A stretch of 64,000 nt of DNA from Haliotis asinina. Its lineage: Eukaryota; Mollusca; Gastropoda; Lepetellida; Haliotidae. The DNA is taken from assembly GCF_037392515.1 (NCBI RefSeq), contig NC_090281.1, forward strand, positions 55,220,753-55,284,752, read 5' to 3'. Below, piece after piece: positions 11,340-29,949 of this stretch. The translations under genes were made by a program, and so were the position numbers. The notes below the pieces were generated by a model, which did not search any database, was not told where the DNA came from, and saw nothing but the letters and a program-made list of their open reading frames with translations. How positions within the stretch are numbered: position 1 is the first letter of the stretch; each line of letters starts with the position of its first letter.

Positions 11340-11745
11340 GGAGGGAGCACCATCATGTTAAATTTATCATTTTCTTCATCAAGGTCGTCGTTTTAGTCAC
11401 CATTGGGTTAAAATGTCCATCTTCTTCATTAACATCGGCGTCTTCTTCCTCTACTACCACCACTAATACCTTTCCTAATCTGTTTACCTCATATCCAGTA
11501 TCATCTTCTGCATCATCATTGATAATTAAATCTGATTAATAATACCTGTCAAAGTTATCATTTTCATAATTCTTCAGCATTGTTGCCAGTATCTTCCTTC
11601 GCCACCGTCGTCATCATCATTATCATCATCATCATCATCATCATCACCATCAATACCATGACCATTGGCGCCCCCTGATCATCACCACAAAGTACCATGA
11701 TCATCGGAGCATTAACTAATTATCATCATCATCATCATCATCATA
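11340..11745. repeat. CAT/ATC-rich tract with two (CAT)n microsatellites
   Basis: Clean trinucleotide runs lie at 11609-11652 and 11721-11744 within a wider region rich in catcttcttc. A serine/threonine-rich ORF across the 5' part is composition-driven. Confidence 0.85.
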
Positions 11746-13052
11746 ATGCATGAATTGACGTCATCAAGAATATTAATTGATATATTCAACACCATTAAGT
11801 AATTATCTTCATCACAATCGCCTTCGGTAATCTGATCGCAAGTCGTTATATAAGGAATGCACGATTTACCATTTTATACTTTTTTACCAGTGCAAACAGT
11901 AGATGACCTCCTAACAACATTTCCCAGTCTGGGAGCCTCCCCGGTCTATTAACAGCCATGATTTCTTACAAATGTTGCAAAATAAGAGAAAAACTGAAGA
12001 GCTTGTACCAAACCACCTCAACATAAAATCCAACCGCCAGTTTCCTTCCAAAGCCTGAAACCGCCTAACACATGTAGCGAGCTTTCTCCCCATGTCGCAC
12101 AATGAATTCGATATTAATTTAATTGTCTTTTGATGGGGTTTTGACGAAGATTTCCGGTGACGCCGATCAAGATGAATGGCAGAGTAGCGGAGTTTGCAGC
12201 ATCGGTGTGTGGAGTTCGCTGGAACCGTTGGGGCGAAGGACAGTTTTATGGCTGTTTATTTTTCGCCCATGAAAGAAAAGTTCTGTCCATTCAGACATAA
12301 AATGGAAATAAACTGATCCATCGCGTCGGCTTATGGTTTGGCGATGTGACGAAGTGAGAAAAGTCGTGGGGGTTTTGCTCTGAGGGCAGTAGGAGGACAT
12401 TTGTGGTCAATCTATACACTGAGGAGATTTGATAGCGATGTTCGGAGCTCTTTACTAAACTCGTTACGCGTGATGTATGATTTCGCTTTGACAGGGCAAT
12501 AAAAAAATCTAAACATAAGTATTAAGCTGAAGATGAGCATGTATATACATTCACGAGACGCTGCGTTTACGGTATTGTATTGGGAACCACACTTGTCATT
12601 ACCATTCAATTCCAGTCCTTAGCATAAATTACAGTAAGAATCAGATGGGATTTTGGATAATGGCTGAACGGGTGAGAGATTTCGTTAACATCATTGAAAA
12701 TATAAGCATCATAAATGTATGTTACATATTTTTACTAGAAATGAATGAACACCTTTAATGGATTTATGCAAAACAAGAAATAATGTGAAACTTGTATGCA
12801 TTATGTGCAAAACAATATTGCTTTGTAACCGGTTGTGTCTAAAATGAGTTATATATAGACTCTGATAATATACATGTCCAATATAATATACATGTACTCT
12901 CATTTACTAGTGTTTAAATCTTAAAATATTTTTCGTTTAGACTTGATGGACTGTTAAAGTTACATTTATCGAATTACCTCATGATTTCATCTTATAAAAA
13001 TATCATTTTACGCGCAACTGAATAATAACTACTCATTTGCAACCACATTTAC

Positions 13053-13071
13053 TGACGTCATTCTGACGTCA
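13053..13071. promoter_or_regulatory. Paired CRE palindromes
   Basis: Two perfect TGACGTCA octamers at 13053-13060 and 13064-13071 have centres 11 bp apart, about one helical turn. This is the full CREB/ATF consensus. They lie in an AT-rich region about 6.5 kb upstream of dac exon 1. Function is inferred from the motif alone. Confidence 0.45.
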
Positions 13072-16000
13072 TACAATAATGCATGTACATATTACATAAT
13101 AATGGTGATATGTACTGCTCAAAAGAAGTACAGAACATCGGATCTTACATTTTACTTGGATTTTAGAAAAGCCAACGAAGTCTATGTTATGAACGATGTC
13201 CCATATCACTGAAATACATTTATCTGTCCGATCGTGCCGGATGTTCCTTAACTTATTGCGCGTAATGTAGCATCAGTGAGAATGAAACACAAGACATTGG
13301 GTATACAGTTGACAACATATGAATTTGAAAAAGTTCTGTAAGATATTGATAATGGTGTTCTAAATTACAAGAATGAAAACATATAGTAACACTCTCAAAT
13401 AGTAAACTCGTTATACAACAGGTTGCCGAGTGTAGAACACGATGGCTGTCAGTATCTTGCAGTACTGTACAACAGTATTTCACGCAGGTATTAGTATCAG
13501 ATCATACTTCCGCTCAGAAGGAGGCCGCAGTTCAACTCAGAGAGACGTACCACAGAACCAGATCAATACAACATCAATAATCTCCATGTCAATCAGAAAA
13601 GGGGAGTACTTTTATGGCGCATCGGTGAACTGTCATTCTTTACTCTCGTTTTATCATTCTTTGGCGCAATTATAAGCATATGAAATTATAATTCCATGAT
13701 CAACTCGTGGGTTTATCACTTCTGCGTCAGAGGATGGCTCTCGTTAAATACTGAGGTTTATTTTAGCATAATGAGATCATACCGATGGCACGTTATCTTA
13801 AACTTGAGCATGGAGTTGGTTCGTTTGCCAGTATTTTGTAACAAATTGGCCTGAATTAGAACTTGCACCAGTAATCTCTGGATTATGATATGATACTCTG
13901 ATAGACTCCGCCTATTACCATATATGGCTGCTTTTTGGTTTCTTGCTTAGCGTTTCCTCGATCTACTCTGAGATGAAATGTAGCGTCAGTGATGTATATC
14001 TTTTGTCAATATATTTTCTTTATATTTTAGAAGAAATATATCATTTTACGTAGGAGTAGGAGGTAGGAGTAGGTAGGAGTTAATGTGCGCCATAAAGTTC
14101 CATACTAATTTCGTTTTGAAATAGTATCTCCCTACTGTAATATTTTACAATTGTGTTGCTGTCAGGTCTGTGTTTCACTGGGACAAACAAATGATGAATA
14201 AGCAAAAAACAAATCAAATAAAAGAGTCCAAGAAGTTTAAACTCAAGACAGTCTACAAACGCATGCAAGCAGAACATTACTTACGCAAAATGTATCAACG
14301 TATTTCTTATATTGGAAAAAAAGAAAACACGCAGTGAATGAAATCGCAATATAACTGAAATATTACTGAATTCGGCGTTAAACAGAAAATACAACAAACA
14401 AAGAACAAAAATGCTAAAATAGCGACCCCACGTCATTTGAGAATCCGTTTAGGAAACATTTACTTAAACTTATAAATACTCACATATCTGTGCAAGAAAT
14501 CTATGTATTATTTAACACTGACTCAAATAGCAGCTGCTCTAGGCACATTTTAAAAAAAACATGACAAATTATTTGAAGAAATTATGATGTACAGTTGTTT
14601 CAGGACGTGGTATCAACGCAGCCCCAAGCAAACGTGCCCAATCACTCAATCAATCATGATCTCAAATGCACTGTTGATTGACATACTCCCTCTACATATG
14701 ATTGCATGTGCATGCATGTGATTAGAGAGAGATTAAAACTGGCTTATCTATATTGTTTTCCGCCAGTTCAGCCTTAAAGAACTCGATCTACTTGACAAAT
14801 TATTCAGCAAGTTCTCATCTGCTTCTGACCTGATAAAATTACATATATTTAATCCCGAATAATGAGCAAAGTTTGTGATTTCAATTATGTTGAGCCTGCA
14901 ATGTAAGTAAGAGTAAGTATACTGGCAAGTGCAAACATGTTTTTTACATTTTACAACCATTGCCATGGGAACGTTACGAAATCTGCGTTTTAATACCATT
15001 TTGCATGCAAGCTAGAAGTAAAAATCACCGCTTTCGTCCATAGGGCCCTGACAATGATAGAAACACATGTTGCCGGTTCCTAATCAATTTATCGATTGCT
15101 CAAACCATGTTTTAAAATAATACTCCAGGACGCGATGAAACGTAATATTACTGGCGACGGCCTGCATAATTAAGTGATGGAGACACAGCCTGTTCTATAT
15201 TCATCATGAGCATTTATTAACATGGAATTGGAATGTTTTTATTTTCAATTTCTATCTCTGACTGATAAATCTTGTATGATTAATCAGTCAACTGTTCGGC
15301 AAAAGAAGGCAAACACAATGGTAGGTAAAGATGAAGCTAACAGGAAATGGTAATTCAATGGTCGTGTAGAATTTAAAACGAGTATCGTTGTTGTGTTTTA
15401 AAAGTTATGTTTACAGTGCTGTGGTAGTTGTTTTCAACCTAGAAAACAAAGTTTTCAGTCAGTTCCAGTTTTCACGTGTGTTCTTTCCTTGTACGACTTG
15501 TTACACCTATTCATTCAGACAGTCTATTTACTTTGGATGTTTTTATTTGCTTGAGAAAAAATTAGTCATGCTTCGGTTTTAGGAGTTGATGATGCATTTG
15601 TCCATTTCACAAATTTGAGAACAAGGAATTAGTTTTTAGAACACGTTCATGTAGGTTATGAGTCGTGTTCTTTTCCTACAAGTAATGACTAAGCGCTTTC
15701 GACCTCTTTTTATAGTTTGTTTGAGTAAAACAATATTATACAAACTTTCAAATATTCATGCTCTCAAAATCATTAATGCTGCCCTTCGAATTTTTAAGGA
15801 TGCGTTACATGTATGACAATAAAGAAACAAGCACTATATTAGACGACTGGATATAAAACAGTTTTGATTTTAGAGATGAAAAGTTTATTTTTAAACCATG
15901 CAAAGACGTTTACTGATCTCTGCAGCGGACATTTATGAATTGTTTTAAGACAATATAAGCGTTATTTCTTTCACCTTAAGGAGCAGAGCATAGCAGCCTC

Positions 16001-16235
16001 TTTAAACTTAGCAAGCTTGACCAAGACATTCTCACCATGATTTACAGCTGCAATGTTTTTTATTTACTTATTTTTTTACAGAGTGGGGGCATTTACTGAA
16101 TTCTGAAGAAATAAACTTATATAACTTTTTGAGAAGAATCTGAGTCAAAGATGTTGCACTATGCCAACGATTCATACATCCCAAACAGAAGTTTGCTCAA
16201 TAGATTTAGACCGATTCTTGTGATGTCATGTAGCA

Positions 16236-16294
16236 GAGTTCTGGTGATATTGCTGGTATACTGCCAAAGGCGGCGTCAAACCATACTCACTCAC
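16236..16294 (+). mobile_element. SINE family A, 3' fragment
   Basis: 'gttctggtgatattgctggt', 'ctgccaaaggcggcgtcaaa' and the catactcactcac tail match the 3' third of SINE family A. The tRNA head is absent or too diverged to see. Confidence 0.75.
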
Positions 16295-18281
16295 CGGTAA
16301 GACGGAGTGTCACTATTATCCTTACGTTTATCCCAAATCTTGATAAAGGCTGCCATGTGTCAAAATTTCCAAATACTTTGTCAGCCCATGTAAATCTTTA
16401 CATGCCATAAAACTATATAAAAAAAGCTGTGACGTTGTGTAAATTTTAAAACATATCTGCAAGGAAATTTATCAGAATTTTAATAGACGTTTAAAGACAT
16501 GTTTCTTCAGAGGTACTGGGGAATGCGGGGGGATTTAGACGGCACAGGTCGAACGGACTCGGTATGTTGATGAATTGTTTACATACATCACAAAACGTAG
16601 TTTCGGAGTCTGGGATGTGATAAATTTCAATATTCCAAGGGAAGCGTCTGTGTGCCTGTGCTTCTGATTTTACATTCAACTTCTTAAAGTGTCGGGAAAT
16701 CATTTTTAAAACAGAGTGATTAAACACGCGTACTTGTAATTGAGTCCTCATTGCGATTAATATTTTTAACAGCCTTTACCGGATTTACAAAGAGTTTCAA
16801 CTGAACGTATTAAAGTTGATTTTATCATTCACAAGCACAGGAAATGAGCAGGTTTTATAAGTATTGTTCTTATGCATATTCAAAGGTCAGAGAATAATCA
16901 GTCTCGTCTGTCTGCCAAAACTATCATACAATAGTGGCGAAATTTATTCGAATGGATCAATGATTTGGTTGCGTAAAGGGTGTAAGTGTGCCCTTCACGT
17001 CCAGAGACACCCGCCACTCATTCAGGTACAACATGCATATATTTTATTATATATTTATTTTTTGGTTTTAATAGAATAGTGTTAAACAAAGTAGTTAGCA
17101 CGAAGTGGATAAATGTCACTAGTAAAAAGAAGCTTACACAATAACGGGGCACATAAGGGGAAGATTAATCGGCTGTGTAAACGGTAATCAATTTCACGTG
17201 CATTTCCTGTCCATCAAATGTCAAACACGCGTGTCACGAAATTCATGCCAGGGAAGTTATCTTCACCTCAAATATAAATCGGGTTTATGCTGTTTTTTCA
17301 TGACAGGTGATGTAACCCTTCCAGAAAACAAGATACAGGAATGTGATAATCGATCGTTTGACCATATCCCTGTGTCCTGACGCGACGCTGGATTAAAGAG
17401 GGACTGGTTGCTCGGGAAACTCCGGAATTTCCCGATGTCGCTTCGGGATCAGTCATTTAGCTCGATAATTTTTCCACTCTGCAACAGATTGCAAAGTTAG
17501 ATTAACAATATCTTAATTCGTGATAGCTGGCGCTTGAGAGAAAACCTTGCATCGCGCTAATGTCGCAAGCTTTACAGCATTAAGCTAGTGTAGGAAATCG
17601 AGACTTGTATTTGCAGATCGATTAACCAAATGTTTTCCTTTTTGACTCGTGTTTTGAGACAATCTGTCAAGATCTAAGTTTATACAGCCTTGAAATCAAC
17701 ATGAAATGTACACGTTTCTTAAATATTTTGATAATTTCGCTAGAATGTTGCTGCCTCGAAATCAGTTTGTCAGAAATGTTATGCGAGTAAAAATTCAGAC
17801 GGGATTCAGACATTTTTCAAACCGTTGTAATTCTAAATGATTTAATTGTGTCTTTATAGCCCCTTGGCGTCCAACAACTTTTAAAATCTTACCCGAACAT
17901 CTTGAAAACTGCTGACGCTGTTTCAAGAAAACTGCACGGAAAACTGAACCAGCTTCTAGTTGAGACCAGCAAGGGCGAAGAAATCAATAATCAGTATTGT
18001 TTCATCAAATTTCGCGATTTTCAGTAAGTTTGGGTTTTATTCAACGTATAATTTTGGCATGTAATCAACTAATAAGATGGTTGTGCCTAAAGGACGGTAT
18101 AGACTGAAGGAACTTAGTTCAACATCTCTGAGTTGGTTTGTAGCAAACACAGAGAAAACAAACTATTACATAACTGTTTGTGACAGACTTCGTGCAAACA
18201 CTGAGCTACGGCGCGGCAGAAGGAAGCGTTGTATTAAAGAAAACGAAAATTACTTATATCAAAAGAGAAAAAACAATCGAT

Positions 18282-18510
18282 TGGCATAAAAGAGAACATT
18301 TTAACTTAAAACTCAACCAGCACTTTGTCAAATGAAAGAGAACATCATTGATAAACCTAAATGAGAACAATTGACCACTTGAAAGCGAACATGAATTACA
18401 TGTACTTATAGGCTAAAGCATTGATTAACTTAAAAGGAAACAAGTGATTATACCGAAGTAAAAGAACAATTGATCTTGTTAAAAGGGAACGATTGATTAT
18501 ATTAATATTA
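18282..18510. repeat. Degenerate AT-rich tandem tract
   Basis: The phrase 'aaaagagaaca..ttgattaactt' recurs about five to six times at roughly 35-45 bp spacing, with heavy divergence. It looks like an old minisatellite. The period is irregular. Confidence 0.5.
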
Positions 18511-19455
18511 ACATTTACTTATTTTGCATAATTCACACTTGACTTGAAGCACTGTTTTATAATACTTGTTGAACCTTTTGCACTCTGATGGATTTTATGT
18601 CTAGACCTTGGTATGAATTATATATGTTTATGATTAATTCACATATGCTTATTGAATTTGTTTAATGTTCTGCGCAACTGGTGGATTTTTGTATTTTGTT
18701 TAAATGACATGGAGATTGAATTTAATGTAAATGGGAAATATAGACATTTCATACAATTTGACAGATATTATATTTAATATGTCTGGATGCTCATGGCCAT
18801 ACGCAGCAGGATTCTAGTTTTTCGTGAATTTCAACCGTTATGCTTTAATCAATGGTTTGAACGGTATTTGATATTTTTGCAAAATGTTTTTTGTAACAGT
18901 GACGAATCGAAATGGCAGTCTATTTCATGGATGCAAATAATAACGTTGAACTGAGAAGCGTTTGTGGGACGAAGGTGATATGTACAACAATTCAGGCCAG
19001 CCCCTGTCATACCTTCGATTGGCGGGTATCAGTTTCCGAGACGAACAGCTGTCGAATTCACCAAGGACGAGGTTGAAGCTAGAAGGTGCAAAGTTAAATT
19101 TTTATTGATAAACGTTTAACAAAATCCAAGAAACGTGAACCCGTTTCCTGAGAACCGACGGTAAAGGAGATAAAATGAACTCGTGAAAATGACAACAAAC
19201 GACAACATATTTTTCTGTGGGCCGGGTAACACATTTCAGGGTTAACCGGCCAATGCAGGTCGATATTTAATACAGTTCTCCCCAAAACACATCGTTAGTG
19301 AACCACAAGCTTTAATCATGCATTTCACACGATTTCAGTCTGTACCTTTAATAAATATCAACAACAATACAGCGATAAGCCGGACAAGAAGCACTCAGGA
19401 ACATAGCATTTACGATTTGTGGAAATAGCGCGACTTGAGAGTGTGACGGTAAGCT

Positions 19456-19465
19456 TGATTGACAG
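19456..19465 (+). promoter_or_regulatory. PBX/MEIS composite site, promoter copy
   Basis: The sequence is exactly TGATTGACAG, the known optimal composite of a PBX half (TGAT) and a MEIS/PREP half (TGACAG). It lies about 75 bp upstream of the TATA-like element. Extradenticle and Homothorax, the fly PBX/MEIS proteins, are established regulators of limb patterning together with dac, so the site is biologically sensible here. Function is inferred only from the motif. Confidence 0.55.
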
Positions 19466-19570
19466 CTAAGCCGCGCGTTGAGAGGAAAGCTCGCCGGATG
19501 GGCGGGGCTTAGACGCTGGCCCCGGCACAGGCATAAATACAATTGTATTTATCTTAGTGTGGAATCCCCT
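19456..19570 (+). promoter_or_regulatory. dac: Putative dac core promoter
   Basis: Three elements line up upstream of the exon 1 start codon. A perfect PBX/MEIS decamer TGATTGACAG lies at 19456-19465. A GC box GGGCGGGGC lies at 19500-19508. A TATA-like CATAAATA lies at about 19532-19539. Initiation roughly 30 bp after the last would fall near 19560 and give a 5' leader of about 50 bases. The stretch 19470-19530 is locally GC-rich (CCGCGCG, CGCCGG) compared with the surrounding AT-rich DNA. No transcript data support the start site. A further upstream exon is possible. Confidence 0.5.
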
Positions 19571-19610
19571 TTGCTTCACTCGTGGTGAGGACGTTTTGCT
19601 TATGATCGCG

Positions 19611-20065
19611 ATGGAGTCCCCAAGCCAGGTCTTAACCCATCAAATGACCACCCAGCCTAGCCCTACCCCCGGGCTCACACCCAGTGGACACAACCCCCTG
19701 AATTTGATGAGCAAGCTACAGAAACCAGGGACGTACAGTTCTCCCCCACCGGTAGCCTGCCACCCCGAAAACAATGTGTGTAAACTGATCGAATACCGTG
19801 GGGCGAAAGTTGCAGCATTTATGGTAGACGGCCGTGAGTTGATATGTCTACCCCAAGCTTTTGAACTTTTCCTAAAACACCTCGTTGGAGGGCTTCATAC
19901 TGTCTACACCAAACTGAAACGCTTGGACATAACTCCTGTTGTTTGCAATGTGGAGCAGGTTCGAATCCTACGTGGACTTGGAGCGATCCAACCAGGGGTT
20001 AACAGATGCAAACTTATCTCGTGCAAGGAGTTTGATATTTTATATGACGATTGTACCAACTCAAG
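19611..20065 (+). CDS. dac: Dachshund, coding exon 1 (SKI/SNO/DAC domain)
   Basis: Dachshund-family nuclear transcription cofactor; in animals it acts with Six and Eyes absent proteins in eye, limb and neural patterning. The exon encodes a Pro/Ser/Thr-rich N-terminus and then, counting from the upstream ATG, the SKI/SNO/DAC domain at residues 58-152. Diagnostic segments are VCKLIEYRGAKVAAF, CLPQAFELFLKHLVGGLHTV, TPVVCNVEQVRILRGLGAIQ and CKEFDILYDDCTNS, which I recognise as near-invariant in DACH proteins. Two in-frame ATGs exist. The one at 19602 has a weak context (C at -3). The one at 19611 has G at -3 and G at +4, so I chose it. The exon ends at 20065, before a GTAAGT donor, two bases into a serine codon. 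Reading through the donor meets a stop at once, as expected for a true exon edge. The domain has no frameshift or missing segment. A further 5' noncoding exon cannot be excluded. Confidence 0.95.
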
Positions 20066-20158
20066 GTAAGTACTTGTGGATGTTTCCATGTTGTCTCGTT
20101 GTATCGTGTGGATATAACGCTATCTCTGTGTTTCCCAGCTTGGCTAGTCTATTTGTTT

Positions 20159-20168
20159 TGATTGACAG
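20159..20168 (+). promoter_or_regulatory. PBX/MEIS composite site, intronic copy
   Basis: This is a second exact TGATTGACAG in the same orientation, 93 bp inside intron 1 and 703 bp from the promoter copy, so the pair brackets exon 1. A given 10-mer is expected well under once per 64 kb on both strands. Confidence 0.45.
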
Positions 20169-20169
20169 T

Positions 20170-23100
20170 GTCATTCTGTTATTTCGCTGCGTAGTACCAC
20201 GCTGTTAAGTGGTCCATGTGTATCAACTGTGAAATGGATACATGTTTATTTCAAACTGCTATTTACATGCATAAATGAGTATGTAAAACGGTTCATGACA
20301 TCTCCCATCGCGAAACAAAAACATGTTCGTGTTTGCTTTGTTATTCATAAACAAAGCATCACATGACTTTTTAAAAAAGAAATATATCAATATAAATCAA
20401 AGCTGAATGAAATAAACATCAGCGTTGATGGATGTTGACACATGCTTGACACAATACGACATCAGTGAAAGCTATGTCAAGAGCCCTGAAAAGTGTTGTC
20501 CAATTAGTGCAGTGTGCTCTGATGTAATTGTATTAGAAAATATTACATAATAATAACCAGTCGTCAAGACAGACGTATTAATTGCCATATCTGAATCCAT
20601 GATGTGTACCAACAAACACGTCCTCGAGTACATTTCACGGCTAATCAGACAATTAATTCGTGTTAAGACGAATGGTATTTGTTTATGCCGCGCCGAGATA
20701 AGATAGCCATGTCAAATATGATAAAAATGCAGCAGGGATTTGTTTGCTGATGAATTACTTTTATCTAAGATAGCATCCCGATATGAACATCGCTGAAACG
20801 CCTGTGTCGTTATTTGCAATATACACAAATTACTCTGCAATGTACACGCAGGATAATGCAATATACATGACATACGTTCGGTAATTAATGTATAATTATT
20901 TCCTGCATTTCAATCAAATGAATGATACAAATGATGATTGATCAAAACAGGAAAATGCATATTTCTTTTGAACTTGTGGTTGTTTATCGTTGATTCATAA
21001 ATAAGTTGAACGATAGTTATAGTTGCTGTTGTATTATGACAATTGAAATAGAAAACCGTTCCTTTGTTCGATTATCAGTCAACATCAGTGAATAACTCAA
21101 AAGCAAACTGTCATCAACACCAACCTTTATCTCTGATCAGAGTGATGTAACACATTCATAAACAAGAGCACCCCTACTCTCATCGCCTTTGTCCAGTTAT
21201 CAGAAATGCGATAATCTTTACTGATTAACCACTGTATAATTGTTTGCGGTATTACCTGGGAAGACTAGCAATATTGATTATTGATATTTGTATCAATATC
21301 AACACGAAATACGTGTCATGCGGATAATGGTACACACAAAAGAAAACACCTTTTTATAAGTATTAATAAATATTTTTAAAATTATGAATATATAAATCGG
21401 TTTTTCCAGTTGGTTGTTTTTGTTCAAACCTCTTTTCATCTCCATATCTCAAAGCAAAATGTGTGTTACATTTCAACGTCATATAATGCTTAATTGTCTT
21501 GACAATTGCTGCCACATTCAATGGTGAGACAGTGAATGGATGAATTATGCGCACAGTTCACAACAAGGGACATAAGATCCATATATTTAATCCACACATA
21601 ACAAATCAACGTTATAAATTGCAGTATTAATTACACCTAGTGTTATAAATATGTAAATGTGCCATCCATTCTACAGCGTATCGTATACCTCAGCACCAAC
21701 ACCTATCATTGATAATAACAAGTACATACAACCCGCGTGATAGGTTTTCTAAAATGTGTTTTTCAGTATTCATGAGGGATTGAAAACCTACATACCTAAT
21801 CCAAATCAGTACGAACATACTTCACGCGTGTGATTTTGTCACATGCGTCATGGACTCCTTAAGGACCAGCTTGTCGATATAGTCTTAAATGTATCCCCCT
21901 TGCATAGACGTGCGTGCTCTCTGGTTAATGTCGATAGGTGTTTGCATCTAAAGATATACATTTCTTTCCTGGCTGTTCACGGAGTTGCACTCCAGTTGTA
22001 CAGCGGTGTACATTTCATGAAATATGCATCTTAAGTTAAACGAGTTTTGTGTTTTATTCACAATGTAAATTCCATTATGGGGCTGATATTAAGAACCCTT
22101 TTAACATTTAACAACTCAATAGATATACATGCAGGTATATTGTTCATTCCTTGCAATATATTTGTAAAGTATATTTGCTACATTAACACCAGAGTACCAC
22201 ATCCTGTTTATATTTGAACTTGATATTGCGCGCAATTTGCATACAGAACCAATCAATATCATTGTCTGTACTTGAATCCCGAGTCACGAATTATGTGTAT
22301 TACTTAAAAAGGATATTCATTTCTCTTTGAAGGTTGTATATTTCGATATGTCTATTTCAAACTGAAACTAAATCCTGATTGAAAGGCAAGCAATATTCAT
22401 CTTGAGATTTCAGAACTCAATGGTTCTAATCATGTAGATGTGGGAATGGTTATTGAATGATATTTAATTGCATCAAAATAACGACAAGCTACAGACATTT
22501 TGATGAACGTCTATACCAATGTTTCGAAGACACTGAGTGCGTCTTACACATACGTGAAATATTGATTCATATAAAATATCCTTCTGTTCCATATATCGAT
22601 TTTACACATGTATTATCCATTAAGGAAGTTATGACAAGCTGTTGTGAGACTGTTTTATAAGTAATTACATTCTTGATTCAATGATTTCATATCGCACCCT
22701 CCATATTTTGCACGCTTCTGACAAGGTCGAACTGAGACAAAGGACGCTCCTAAGACGTGTTGCTAACAGTCGAAACATCATTGATTGCACTAAATAAACT
22801 GAATCAGAAACAGATGACATATTTTGAATTATTTCCTCGTGGCACAGGTTTATTATTCGAATCCATCTTGCTTTTTAGAAGAAAGTGTTTCAACAAACAA
22901 TTAAATTTTGCGAATTGTTAAAAGAAATAACTCCAATCTGTTTCCTATTACCTGACTATGAATTCAAAGAGACCATACATAGTTAATATTGTGCTGTATA
23001 ATGATTCTTAACATAGTGGTAGCGTTGCCCCGAAATCGAATACGTTCAACATAATAGATATCATGGGAGATAATAACGCAGTGGGATGATTCTCTTTGTT

Positions 23101-23520
23101 TATTTTATGATTAATCGGTACAAATATACACAAGAGTGTATACAATGTATACAGATATTCGTTGATAACATTACTGTTTGGAAGAACACCTGCTAATCAG
23201 TTCTTGGAACGTTTACAATAGCAGCTGCAAGTTCCGTTTTACCTTTATTCCGTTTTTGGACTTACAATTAAGTGTAATATCGTGTCATGAGATGTTTTGT
23301 TTATTCTGACATCCGCATGAGAGAGTCGCTTATTTTTTTAGACGTGACTCATCCTCTCTTCATCCTGCCAGATAAATAACACACAAAGCAGCAACATACT
23401 GTTTCTGCAACAGGTATACACAGATTAGTACTTGAACAAACTCGTTGACTGATTCTGCAAGTGGATGTGGACTAACATTTGCAAATATACAATTACATCC
23501 CGATTACAATGTCACTGTCA
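20170..23520 (+). other. dac: Intron 1, first block: unique AT-rich DNA
   Basis: No transposon, array or gene is seen in this 3.3 kb after exon 1. Its lack of repeats makes it a natural place to look for conserved noncoding elements. Confidence 0.45.
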
Positions 23521-23521
23521 C

Positions 23522-29625
<6,104 letters not shown>

Positions 29626-29629
29626 ACGA

Positions 29630-29945
29630 GTGTTTTGTCCTACTCGAGTTAGCAAAATTAAACTGCTTCGTCGACTTTCGAGTTAGCAGGACTATTCAAC
29701 TGTTTAGATTTTTTAACAGCTTAGTCGAACCTTGGAGTTAGTAAGAGTGTATAACGTATGCCCAACGTTCGTCACTCTTTATTTACTATTTCCTCGAACT
29801 CTGAACTTAGCAGGGCTATTCTTCAACTGGTCGGTCGAGCTCTTGATTTAGGGAGACTCTAATGGTTTTGTCGAATCATGAGCTACAAAGCCTATGTTAC
29901 TGTTTAGTCGAACTCTGGTCTTGGTAAGACCGCATACTGGCATTG
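29630..29945. repeat. Degenerate tandem tract with GTCGAA/GAGTTAG motifs
   Basis: The phrase '(a)gtcgaactctggagttagcaggact' recurs about six times with strong divergence, spacing about 50-60 bp. An ageing minisatellite is the best explanation. Confidence 0.55.
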
Positions 29946-29949
29946 TTTA

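Larger units (their letters stand above)
11750..19440. other. 5' flank of dac, mostly unique noncoding DNA
   Basis: I see no gene in this 7.7 kb. It is AT-rich and nearly free of transposons: only one SINE tail (16236-16294) is recognisable. It contains a paired CRE (13053-13071) and a degenerate tandem tract (18282-18510). Distal dac regulatory elements are plausible here by position. ORFs of 60-86 residues have no domain signal. Confidence 0.5.

Noticed and set aside
13110..13260. Tc1/mariner-like end 'actgctcaaaagaagtacag'
   Set aside because: It resembles known transposon termini, but I could not find a matching inverted end within a reasonable distance.
19557..19601. Upstream extension of Dachshund from a GTG codon
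   Set aside because: The stretch overlaps the predicted transcription start and has no ATG. The ATGs at 19602 and 19611 are better starts.
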